Source of the DNA: Cypionkella sp.
GTDB taxonomy: Bacteria > Pseudomonadota > Alphaproteobacteria > Rhodobacterales > Rhodobacteraceae
Assembly: GCA_023255415.1 (NCBI GenBank)
Contig: JALRIN010000012.1
Span: 3,900-67,899 of the forward strand
Direction of reading: 5' to 3'
DNA length: 64,000 bases
Both the position numbers and the translations under genes were made by a program. Positions within the stretch are counted from its first letter, which is position 1; each line of letters begins with the position of its first letter. Of the stretch, positions 8,238 to 15,947 are shown one piece after another. Below the pieces are notes generated by a model. It saw only the letters and a program-made list of their open reading frames with translations, was not told the DNA's origin and ran no database searches.

Positions 8238-10142
8238 GTGTCCCTACAGGACGAGGTATACCGCTCGCAAGAGCCTGATAGCGCTGGTGATAGGGATTTG
8301 GATCTTCGCATCCTTGCGACATCTGACCTGCATGCCAATATTCTGGCTTAGGATTACCACAGCAACCGCCCCTCGGATCAAGTTGGTTTGGCGCGGGTGG
8401 CAACGTTGATCCGCAAGGCGCGGGCAGAGCAGCCGCAATCCTTGTTGTTTGACAATGGCGACTTTCTGCATGGCACCGAGTTAGGGGATTATCTGGCCGA
8501 AACCACGCCCGTGCTGCGCTCTGGCAGGCCATTGCAGGCCCATCCTATGATCGCTGCGATGAATTCGCTGGGCTATGATGCCGCGACCTTGGGCAATCAT
8601 GAGTTCGGCTTTGGGCTCGGGTTTTTGCGCCGATCTTTGGCTGCGACCAATTTCCCAATGGTCTGTTCAAATCTGTTTTTTAAACCAACGCGGGGCAAGC
8701 CTTTGGCGCTGCCGTCTTTAATGCTGGAACGCAGCCTGCAAGATCGCAGCGGCAAAAGACATCTGCTGCGGATTGGGGTCTTGGGATTTTTGCCGCCTCA
8801 AACCATGATCTGGGAGGGGCGCTATCTTAAAAGCCGCGCCTCGGTGGCCGATATTGTGTCTTCCGCGCGGGCCTTGGTGCCGGATTTGCGCGCGCAGGGC
8901 GCGGATCTGATCTTTGCGCTGTCGCATTCCGGACTTGAAACCGAGCTGGCTTCGGGTGAGACCGAAAATGCCAGTTCGGCCTTGGCGGCGGTTTGCGGCA
9001 TCGATGCGGTGATCGCGGGTCATACGCATCTGGTTTTCCCCACCGAAACCCGCAAAGAAATTGCTGGCAAACCTGTGGTCATGCCGGGGTTTCACGGCTC
9101 GCATCTGGGCGTGATCGATTTGCGGCTGCGACAGACTGCGATGGGCTGGGTGGTTGTGGGCTTTAATGCCGAGGCCCGCCCGATCTCGCGCCGCTCGCCG
9201 CAGACTGGGCAGGTCGAGGCTTTGGTGCAGGATGATCCAGAAATTGCCCAGCTTGTGACGCAGGCACAGGATGTTTTGCTTGAACGCAACGAGGCGGTGC
9301 TGGGTGAAACGCCGATCCCGCTGACCAGCTATTTCGCGCTGGCCACCGATGTTGCGCCCGTGCGGCTGGTGGCGCGCGCGCAGGCCGATCATGTCGCGAA
9401 AGCCTTGGCTGGACGGGGCGAGGCAAATCTGCCGCTGCTGTCGGCGGCGGCGCCTTTCAAAGCAGGCGGGCGCGGCGGGCCTGAGAATTTTACCGCAGTT
9501 CCCCGCGGACCGCTGCGCAAGCGTCACCTTGGCGATCTTTATTGCCACCCCAACAGCATTTGCGCGCTGCGGGTCAGCGGGCGAGATCTTGCGCTTTGGC
9601 TGGAACGCTCTGCCAGCCTTTATCTGCGGGTTGCACAGGGGGCAAAGGATGCCCCGCTGATTGATCCAAGGTTTCCCAGCTTTAACTTCGATTTGATTGA
9701 CGGTTTGACCTATGAAATCGATCTGTCGCAACCCGCGCGGTTTGATTCTATGGGCGTGGTCAAGCATCCGCAGGCGCAACGCATCTGCGATCTGCGCTAT
9801 CGTGGTGAAGCCTTGCAGCCCGATCAAAGCTTTGCTCTGGCCACCAACAGCTATCGCGCGGCAGGCGGCATTGGGTTTTCTGGCGCGACCCCAAGCAATC
9901 TGATTTATGAAGGCAGCGTAAGCAACCGCAAGGTCTTGGCCGATTTTTTGGCAAATGGGGCAATGCCTTTGCCAGCAGATTCCATGCCGCGCTGGCGGTT
10001 CAAGCCGATGGCTGACACATCGGTGGTGTTTGACACCTCGCCTGCGGCTGTGCGCCATTTGGGTGAGGTTGCGCATCTGGCGCTTGAACCCTTGGCGATG
10101 ACCGAGGCCGGCTTTCGCCGCTTTCGGCTCTGGCTGGGATAG
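8238..10142 (+). pseudogene. cpdB-like 2',3'-cyclic nucleotide phosphodiesterase/5'-nucleotidase, interrupted by an in-frame TAG
   Basis: From the GTG at 8238 (AGGAAAG site 4-10 nt upstream) the frame reads a short N-terminus, then LRILATSDLHANILA, a TAG at 8349-8351, then DYHSNRPSDQVGLARVATLI and on without interruption to 10142. The stop falls where relatives carry Tyr/Phe (...DYY), one base from TAC or TAT. The first metal-binding motif D-x-H lies upstream of the stop. LGNHEFGFGLG, the AGHTH motif and the 5'-nucleotidase C-terminal domain (about 290-560 of the downstream part) lie after it. Restart at the TTG at 8388 would give about 584 aa lacking the DLH motif. No clear signal peptide, unlike periplasmic CpdB. 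Everything else looks functional, so this is a very recent nonsense change, a sequencing error, or readthrough. Confidence 0.8.
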
Positions 10143-10189
10143 TCTATCACCAAGTCGCAGGCAGGCGCTGCGGTGACCAAGGGGCTAAG

Positions 10190-10819
10190 ATGTTTGACGC
10201 AATCCTTTTCGATCTGGATGGAACCTTGATTGATACCGAAAGCCTTGCTGTCAAAGCCGGGCTACAAGCCTTTGCCGAAGTGGGCTTTCCGGTAGAACTG
10301 GGCTTTATGCACCAGCTTGTTGGCCGCGATGAACCCTCGGGCGCTGCGATTATTGCGGCGGCCTATCCCGATTTGGACCGCTTGCTGTTGCAACAGCGAT
10401 GGACTGCAGGGTTTCGCGCCGGCATGGCAGAGGGCTTGCAGATGAAGGCAGGCGCGCGGGATCTTTTGGCGCGGCTGACGCATCCTGTGGCGGTTGTCAC
10501 CTCGTCTGGGCGGGCCTCGGCGCATCATAAATTGGGCTTGGTCGGGCTGTCGGATCACTTTGTCGAGGTGGTCACGCTGGAAGACGTCACCGCCGCCAAA
10601 CCCGCGCCCGATCCTTATCTGCTGGCCGCAGCTCGATTGGGCGTATCGCCCGCGCGCTGTTTGGTGTTTGAAGATAGCGAGGCGGGGGCAGAGGCTGCAC
10701 ATCGCGCCGGCTGCCGTGTGGTGCAGGTGCCTGATATGGTGCCTTCGCAAGGGCGCTGGGCGCATCATTTGGCCGCCAGCCTGCTGGATGGCGCGCGCGC
10801 CGCTGGATTAAAGGTGTAA
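10190..10819 (+). CDS. HAD-family hydrolase (beta-phosphoglucomutase-like subfamily)
   Basis: 209-aa cytoplasmic phosphatase/phosphomutase-type HAD protein. Motif I is FDLDGTLIDTE (nucleophile Asp about residue 8), motif II is VVTSSGR (Ser/Thr around 106), motif III Lys is in AAKPAPDPY and motif IV is FEDSEAG. The helical cap between motifs I and II (about 17-90) is the subclass I type. The substrate cannot be told from sequence; phosphoglycolate- or sugar-phosphate-like substrates are usual. The stop TAA is one base before the argE start, so the two are likely co-transcribed. The start ATG has AAGGGGC upstream. Confidence 0.85.
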   Translation: MFDAILFDLDGTLIDTESLAVKAGLQAFAEVGFPVELGFMHQLVGRDEPSGAAIIAAAYPDLDRLLLQQRWTAGFRAGMAEGLQMKAGARDLLARLTHPVAVVTSSGRASAHHKLGLVGLSDHFVEVVTLEDVTAAKPAPDPYLLAAARLGVSPARCLVFEDSEAGAEAAHRAGCRVVQVPDMVPSQGRWAHHLAASLLDGARAAGLKV

Positions 10820-10820
10820 G

Positions 10821-11987
10821 ATGACAAAGATCCCCAAAATGCGCGATATTCTGCAACGCCTGCTGAGTTTTGACACCACCAGTTCGAACCCGAATATGGA
10901 TCTGATGCTTTACGTCCAGGATCTGTTGGCCCAGCACGGCATTGCGGCGGTGCTGATCCCCGATGCAACTGGCGGTAAGGCAAATCTTTACGCAAGCGTC
11001 GGCCCCGAGGGGCAGGGCGGGGTGATGCTTTCAGGTCATACCGATGTGGTGCCGGTGCTGGGGCAAAACTGGACAGTGCCGCCCTTTGCGATGACAGAGC
11101 GGGACGGCCGCATTTATGGCCGCGGTGCGACCGATATGAAGGGCTTTGTTGCCTGTGCGATCGCGGCGTTGTTGCGCGCCGCAGATCAGCCCTTGCAGGT
11201 GCCGCTGCATCTGGCGCTGTCTTATGACGAAGAGGTGGGCTGCATGGGCGTGCGGTCTTTGGTCGATATGCTCGAGGCAGCCCCGCTGCGCCCGCGCATG
11301 TGTATCGTCGGCGAGCCGACGGCGATGCAGGTCGCCACGGGGCATAAGGGCAAGATCGCCCTGCGCGCTACCTGCACGGGCCGCGAGGGCCATTCCGCGC
11401 TGGCGCCGCTGGCGCTGAACGCGCTGCATCTGGCGGCGGATTTTGTCACCGCAGTGCGCGGCCTGCAGGCGCGGGTGGCGGCCACGGGCCTAAGCGATGG
11501 CGATTACGACGTGCCCTATAGCACGCTGCATATCGGTAAGTTGAACGGCGGCGTGCAGGTCAATATCGTGCCGAATACGGCGGTGATTGATTTCGAAATT
11601 CGCAGCCTTGCGGGCGAAGACACCGATGCCCTGATCGCCGATCTGCGCGCGGCGGCCGAGGCGATTACAGCCCCTCTGCGCGCCGCGTTCCCCGAGGCCG
11701 AGATCCGGATCGAGCGGCTTTGGGACTATCCCGGCCTTGGCACGCCGTCCGACGCGGGCGTGGTGAATTTCGTCAAGGCTTTGACCGGGGCCAATGGCAC
11801 GATCAAAGTCGCCTTTGGCACCGAGGGCGGGTTGTTTGATGCCCGCCTTGGCATTCCGACGGTGATCTGTGGTCCGGGGTCGATGGCGCAGGGCCATAAG
11901 CCCGACGAATATGTAAGCCTTGAACAGCTTGAACGCTGCGAGGCTATGCTGTCGGCCTTGGTGGCGCGCTGCGCGGCGGGGTTTTAG
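10821..11987 (+). CDS. argE: Acetylornithine deacetylase (M20 family)
   Basis: Zinc peptidase-fold deacetylase making ornithine from N-acetylornithine, 388 aa, normal length. Family signatures: LSGHTDVVPV (first zinc His and catalytic Asp), GRGATDMKGFVA (bridging Asp), SYDEEVGCMGVRSL (catalytic Glu pair), CIVGEPTAMQ, then the dimerisation domain (about 180-290) with GREGHSALAPLALNAL, and the C-terminal CGPGSMAQGHKPDEYV (last His). It follows the HAD gene by one base. It converges with the ycjF-like gene (4-nt overlap). The related M20 succinyl-diaminopimelate desuccinylase is the main alternative, but the HKPDEYV ending fits ArgE. Confidence 0.88.
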   Translation: MTKIPKMRDILQRLLSFDTTSSNPNMDLMLYVQDLLAQHGIAAVLIPDATGGKANLYASVGPEGQGGVMLSGHTDVVPVLGQNWTVPPFAMTERDGRIYGRGATDMKGFVACAIAALLRAADQPLQVPLHLALSYDEEVGCMGVRSLVDMLEAAPLRPRMCIVGEPTAMQVATGHKGKIALRATCTGREGHSALAPLALNALHLAADFVTAVRGLQARVAATGLSDGDYDVPYSTLHIGKLNGGVQVNIVPNTAVIDFEIRSLAGEDTDALIADLRAAAEAITAPLRAAFPEAEIRIERLWDYPGLGTPSDAGVVNFVKALTGANGTIKVAFGTEGGLFDARLGIPTVICGPGSMAQGHKPDEYVSLEQLERCEAMLSALVARCAAGF

Positions 11988-13000
11988 GGCCTGTCTTCGG
12001 TGCGGCCAAACAGGCCCGCCAGCGCGCGGGTGGTGGTGGCACTGGTGTTGGGGCGGGGCAGCGCCTCATAGGGCATCGGGCGCGACAGTTCCATCGCCGC
12101 CAATCCCACACGGGCGGTCAGCGCGCCATTCACCACGCCTTCGCCAAAGCGGCGCGACAGTTTTGACAAAATCCCGCCCGAGGTGACAGAGCCGATCAGA
12201 TCATCGGCAAGTGCAATCGCACCCGCCCCCAACAGCGCCGAAAATACCCGCCGCATCAGTCGCCAACTGCCCAATGACCCCGAACGCCCGCCATAGATCT
12301 GCGCCAGACGCCGGATCAGCCGCAGGTTGGAATAAAGCGCCGTGGCCACATCTGCCAAGGCCAATGGCACAAAGGCGGTGACGGTGGCGACCTGCCGCGC
12401 TGCGGCCTCGACCTCGGCCAAGGCGGCGCGGTCCAGCGGCCCCATCAGCTCGGTTTCGGCCAGCGATAGAAGGGCGTCGGCGTCAAAGACCTCGTCCTGC
12501 CTCTCGCACAGCCGCGCCATCCCCCAGCTGAGATCGGGGCGATTGCCATAAAGCCGCTGGATATTTGTGACAGCCGCGCGCGCGGCACCCAGATCAGCTT
12601 GGGCGCGCGCCTTGGCGGTTTGCGCGCGCAAGCTGTCCAGCCGCGCCATGCGCACAAAGGCCGAAGCCTCGCGCAGCGCCAGCACCACAACCACCAAAAG
12701 CGCCGCGATCAGCAGGCCAAAGGCGATCCATCCCAAGATCGAATTGCTGGCAAAAAGGCCGGTGACAAAATTCCACGCGGCCACCGAAAGCACAAAGGTA
12801 AACAGGCTGGAAAACACCCAGACCGCAAAACGGCCAAAGCCCGAGGCGGGCTTTGCCACCGCGCGCAGGGTGGCAAGCGTGGCCGCTGATGCGGCGTCGG
12901 GCACGGGGGCGGCGCTTGCGGGGTCAGCTGCTTCGGCCTCGGAATATTGCACCAAAGCGGGGCCGCGCAGGCGGGGGGGCTCGTCCAGATGCAGGGTCAT
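11984..13000 (-). CDS. YcjF-like membrane protein (DUF697 / TIGR01620 family)
   Basis: 338 aa. A Pro/Ala-rich cytoplasmic N-terminus (about 1-55) precedes two transmembrane segments (about 61-83 and 91-112) separated by a short loop. After these comes an Arg/Ala-rich helical stretch, then a C-terminal DUF697-like domain containing ATALYSNLRLIRRLAQIYGG, a signature for this family. It is translated from an ATG that overlaps the ycjX-like stop (ATGA), so the two products are made together. In enterobacteria ycjX-ycjF are heat-shock/psp-associated; the molecular role is unknown, and membrane partnering of the YcjX GTPase is an inference from coupling. Confidence 0.8.
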   Translation of the reverse strand: MTLHLDEPPRLRGPALVQYSEAEAADPASAAPVPDAASAATLATLRAVAKPASGFGRFAVWVFSSLFTFVLSVAAWNFVTGLFASNSILGWIAFGLLIAALLVVVVLALREASAFVRMARLDSLRAQTAKARAQADLGAARAAVTNIQRLYGNRPDLSWGMARLCERQDEVFDADALLSLAETELMGPLDRAALAEVEAAARQVATVTAFVPLALADVATALYSNLRLIRRLAQIYGGRSGSLGSWRLMRRVFSALLGAGAIALADDLIGSVTSGGILSKLSRRFGEGVVNGALTARVGLAAMELSRPMPYEALPRPNTSATTTRALAGLFGRTEDRP

Positions 13001-14409
13001 AGCCGATCTCCGATCAGAAATTCTGCGGCGCGGTCCAGCCGGATATGCGGCGGGCCTTCGCCGGCCTTTAGCGTGCTGCGCGCGGGCGCAAAGCCCATCA
13101 GGGCAAAATCAGCGTCAAGCCAAGCCGTGGCGCCTTCGCGCGCAGGCGACAACAGCCGCGCCGGGTCACGTGGTAATTCGCCCGCATACATCGCGGCTTG
13201 CTTGCCAGTGGCCAGCAAACGCCCGCGCACCGCGTCAAGCTGGCTGCCGTCGCGGGTCAGGCTTTCTTCGACCGTGGTGCGCAGGCTGGCCAGCGACAGC
13301 GCCATCGTCTCGGCCCCTGCGAAATCGGCACGGCTTTGCGCCTCGCGCAGCATCGCTTGCATGATCGCGGTCAGGGCGGGGTGCTGGCTGTGGTGCAAAT
13401 GATCGGCCTTGGTCGCGGCAAACAGGATCTTTCCAACCCGCTTGCCGCCCAAAATCCCTGACAGCCAGCGATTGCGTCCGGGGCGAAAGGCCGACAGCAC
13501 CTCGGCCATGGTGCGGCGCAGGTCTTCCAGCGCGCGCGGGCCTTGATGAATAGCCCCCAAGACATCGACCAGCACGATCTGGCGATCAATCCGCGCAAAG
13601 TGGTCGCGGAAAAACGGTTTGACCACTTTGGATTTATAGGCGTCATAGCGCCGTTCCATCTCGCGCCAAAGACTGCCGCGCGGGGTCTGGGCAGGCTTGG
13701 GCAGTGGCGCAAAGGTCAGCACCGGGCTGCCCGCCAATTCGCCGGGCAGCAAAAACCGCCCCGGCGTGCAATCGGACCAGCCGTTCGCCCGCGCGCTGTG
13801 CAAATAGGCGGTAAAGCTGGCGGCCAGCGCCAAAGCCCGCGGCTCGTCCAGCGCCAGCGCACCGTCTTCGGCGCGGGCTGTGGCCAGAAATTCCACAGCC
13901 TCGGTGCGTTTGGCGATACGGTCCAGCGTGGCTTCGGACCATTCGGCGTAGGATTTGTCCAGCAGCGCAAGATCCAGCAGCCATTCGCCGGGATAATCAA
14001 CAATATCAACATGCAGCACCCGAGGCCCGGTCAGCGCGCCAACAAAGCCCGCAGGCTGCGCCCGAAACGACAGCCGCAGTTCCGACACCGCACGGGTCGA
14101 TGCGGGCCAGCGCGGATCGTCGCCGGTCAGGGCGGCCAGATGGTCTTCATAGGCAAAGCGCGGCAAGGTGTCATCGGGCTGCGGCTGCAGATAGACCGTG
14201 TCGATGCGGTGCTCGGCCTCGGCGCGCAGCTGCGGCATCCGGCCTCTGTCCAGCAGATTGGCAACCAGCCCGGTGATAAACACGGTTTTGCCCGCGCGGC
14301 TAAGGCCCGTCACCCCAAGCCGCAACACAGGATCAAAGAATATCCCCGAAACCGCAGCACTTGCGCCGTTGATCTGCCGAGAAATTCCGTTGGTTACAGT
14401 CGAAAACAC
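12997..14409 (-). CDS. YcjX-family (DUF463) P-loop NTPase
   Basis: Predicted nucleotide-binding protein, 470 aa from the GTG at 14407-14409, chosen for the AAGGGG site 6 nt upstream (a longer frame to 14475 lacks one). P-loop GLSRAGKT (about residues 26-33) sits in the family context VTGLSRAGKTVFITGLV. The downstream HVDIVDYPGEWLLDL is the Walker B/DxxG-equivalent, and VDVLGAIHQG and FAATKADHL (NKxD-like, TKAD) follow. These identify YcjX/DUF463, known as a stress-associated enzyme that binds GTP in proteobacteria. Translationally coupled to the ycjF-like gene. Divergent from truA with 104 bp between start codons. Confidence 0.85.
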   Translation of the reverse strand: MFSTVTNGISRQINGASAAVSGIFFDPVLRLGVTGLSRAGKTVFITGLVANLLDRGRMPQLRAEAEHRIDTVYLQPQPDDTLPRFAYEDHLAALTGDDPRWPASTRAVSELRLSFRAQPAGFVGALTGPRVLHVDIVDYPGEWLLDLALLDKSYAEWSEATLDRIAKRTEAVEFLATARAEDGALALDEPRALALAASFTAYLHSARANGWSDCTPGRFLLPGELAGSPVLTFAPLPKPAQTPRGSLWREMERRYDAYKSKVVKPFFRDHFARIDRQIVLVDVLGAIHQGPRALEDLRRTMAEVLSAFRPGRNRWLSGILGGKRVGKILFAATKADHLHHSQHPALTAIMQAMLREAQSRADFAGAETMALSLASLRTTVEESLTRDGSQLDAVRGRLLATGKQAAMYAGELPRDPARLLSPAREGATAWLDADFALMGFAPARSTLKAGEGPPHIRLDRAAEFLIGDRL

Positions 14410-14513
14410 CGCAGGCCCCTTTATATTGCCCTCAACATAGGAAGTGCAGGCGGCAATGGGTAGGGGGCTTCGCAACTCTGGACAGGCCGCCGCGCATTGG
14501 GTAATCGCAGCAT

Positions 14514-15290
14514 ATGCCTAGATTTGCGCTTCTTATTGAATATGACGGGGGACCGTTTCACGGCTGGCAGCGTCAGCCGGGCGATCAGCCATCGGTGCAG
14601 CGCGCCATCGAAGACGCGCTGGGCAAGCTGCAACCCGGCCCCCATACCATTGCCGCCGCCGGTCGCACCGACAGTGGCGTGCATGCCACCGGCCAAGTGG
14701 CGCATTGCGATCTGATCAAAGATTGGGATCCGCTAAAGCTTGCCGGTGCGCTGAACGCGCATCTGCGCAAATGGCCGGTCTCGGTGCTGGCGGTGGTTGC
14801 GGTGCCTGCGGATTTTCACGCAAGGTTTTCTGCGATCGAGCGGCGCTATCTGTTCCGCGTTGTCGCAAGGCGTGCGCCTGTGACCTATGACGTGGGCCGG
14901 GTCTGGCAGGTTTTGCGCCCGCTGGATCTTGAGGCTATGCGGGCAGGGGCGGCGCATCTGATCGGCAAGCATGACTTTACCACCTTTCGCGCCGTGCATT
15001 GCCAAGCCAAAAGCCCGGTCAAAACGCTGGATGAAATCGTGATCACCCAGCACGCCTATCCGTCGGGGGTGGAATACCGCTTTGCCCTGCGCGCGCGCAG
15101 CTTTTTGCACAATCAGGTGCGCAGCATCATCGGCACGCTTGACCGCGTGGGTGCGGGCGCATGGCAGCCTGATCAGGTGAAATCGGCGCTAGAGGCGCAA
15201 GACCGCGCCGCCTGCGGCCCGGTTTCGCCCCCTGACGGGCTTTACATGACCGGCGTCGGCTATCCGGTTGACCCATTCGCCGCCGTTTGA
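14514..15290 (+). CDS. truA: tRNA pseudouridine(38-40) synthase TruA
   Basis: Isomerises uridines 38-40 of the tRNA anticodon stem-loop. 258 aa, normal length. The start MPRFALLIEYDGGPFHGWQR is canonical. The catalytic Asp is in AAGRTDSGVHATGQVAH (about residues 49-65). Later conserved blocks are RRYLFRV, HDFTTFRA and RSFLHNQVRSIIGTL. The single-gene unit faces away from the ycjX pair and is followed 10 nt later by the convergent NDUFS4-like gene. Nothing unusual. Confidence 0.96.
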   Translation: MPRFALLIEYDGGPFHGWQRQPGDQPSVQRAIEDALGKLQPGPHTIAAAGRTDSGVHATGQVAHCDLIKDWDPLKLAGALNAHLRKWPVSVLAVVAVPADFHARFSAIERRYLFRVVARRAPVTYDVGRVWQVLRPLDLEAMRAGAAHLIGKHDFTTFRAVHCQAKSPVKTLDEIVITQHAYPSGVEYRFALRARSFLHNQVRSIIGTLDRVGAGAWQPDQVKSALEAQDRAACGPVSPPDGLYMTGVGYPVDPFAAV

Positions 15291-15300
15291 CAGTGCGGTT

Positions 15301-15612
15301 TTAGTGGGTCCAGACGCCGCGGCGGTTGGTGGCAAAGTTTTCACCATAGCCGCCAGCGCGGATCACAGGCTTGCGCGCATGAGGCTCTACCACATCAAAA
15401 GCAATTGCGTTTTCAGTGGCATAGGCTTCGGCGGCCTCGCGGCTATCAAAGCGCAGTTTCACCTGAGCTTGGGTGTCAGAACTGCTGGTCCAGCCCATCA
15501 GCGGGTCAACCGCGCGGGCAGAGGCCGGGGCAAATTCAAGCACCCAGGTCGTGGTTTTGGCGGTGCCTGATTGCATCGCGGTTTTGGCAGGCTGATAGAT
15601 ACGCGCGCGCAT
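15301..15612 (-). CDS. ETC complex I subunit (NDUFS4 / 18 kDa-like)
   Basis: 103-aa alphaproteobacterial homologue of mitochondrial complex I accessory subunit NDUFS4 (ETC_C1_NDUFA4 family). Recognised by MRARIYQPAKTAMQSGTAKT at the start, then WVLEFAPASARAVDPLMGWTSSSDTQAQVKLRFDSREAAEAYA and the C-terminal NFATNRRGVWTH, all close to the eukaryotic pattern. It is expected to sit at the peripheral arm of NADH dehydrogenase, where it stabilises the enzyme. As usual in this bacterial group it lies away from the nuo operon. Convergent with truA. Confidence 0.88.
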   Translation of the reverse strand: MRARIYQPAKTAMQSGTAKTTTWVLEFAPASARAVDPLMGWTSSSDTQAQVKLRFDSREAAEAYATENAIAFDVVEPHARKPVIRAGGYGENFATNRRGVWTH

Positions 15613-15698
15613 GCTGAAACTCCCAAAGCGTTGCAGGGGTTATTCCGAAAAAGCAATGAAAGTGCAAGCCTGCAATGGCAATCTGGGTAAAGCAGGAT

Positions 15699-15754
15699 GC
15701 TGCCGGTTGACCCCGAGGGTGTGGGTGGGGTGTGTGGTGAGATCAACCGGCAGC
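15699..15754. repeat. 12-bp perfect inverted repeat with G-rich 32-nt loop
   Basis: Arms GCTGCCGGTTGA (15699-15710) and TCAACCGGCAGC (15743-15754) are perfectly complementary. On the plus strand the loop contains GAGGGTGTGGGTGGGGTGTGTGG, several short G runs that could stack as a two- or three-tier quadruplex. No T tract follows, so it is not a classical terminator. It could be a processed small RNA, a 3' end for one of the flanking transcripts, or a protein site. Confidence 0.6.
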
Positions 15755-15907
15755 GGTTGTTGCTGCTTGCCCGGTTAGGGTGCCGCGCTGTGATCTGAAA
15801 AACAACCTTAAAGTGCGTCTTTGAAACAGAGTTTCCTTAAAATTGCATTGTATTTATTCACTTTCGCATAAGAAGGGTTAACAAGCGGTTTCCCTACCCT
15901 TCCCCGT

Positions 15908-15922
15908 GAACAAAAACAGAAT
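15908..15922. promoter_or_regulatory. Candidate LexA (SOS) box upstream of uvrB
   Basis: GAAC-N7-GAAT lies 26 bp before the uvrB start. The alphaproteobacterial LexA site is GAAC-N7-GAAC (or its GTTC-N7-GTTC complement), so this is one base off. uvrB is a usual SOS gene, which raises plausibility; binding is inferred only. Confidence 0.45.
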
Positions 15923-15947
15923 AGATTAGAGGCTGGAGAGAATCACC

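Larger units (their letters stand above)
15613..15947. other. Intergenic region between NDUFS4-like gene and uvrB
   Basis: 335 bp without a credible gene. The first half is GC-rich and holds a long inverted repeat with a G-rich loop (15699-15754). The second half (about 15800-15900) is AT-rich and is the probable promoter region of uvrB. A near-match SOS box is at 15908-15922 and a GGAGAG ribosome-binding site just before the uvrB ATG. Confidence 0.6.

Noticed and set aside
8349..8351. Programmed recoding of TAG (pyrrolysine or selenocysteine-type)
   Set aside because: TAG is not a selenocysteine codon, no pyl genes are seen, and the site corresponds to Tyr/Phe in relatives; a plain point mutation is simpler.
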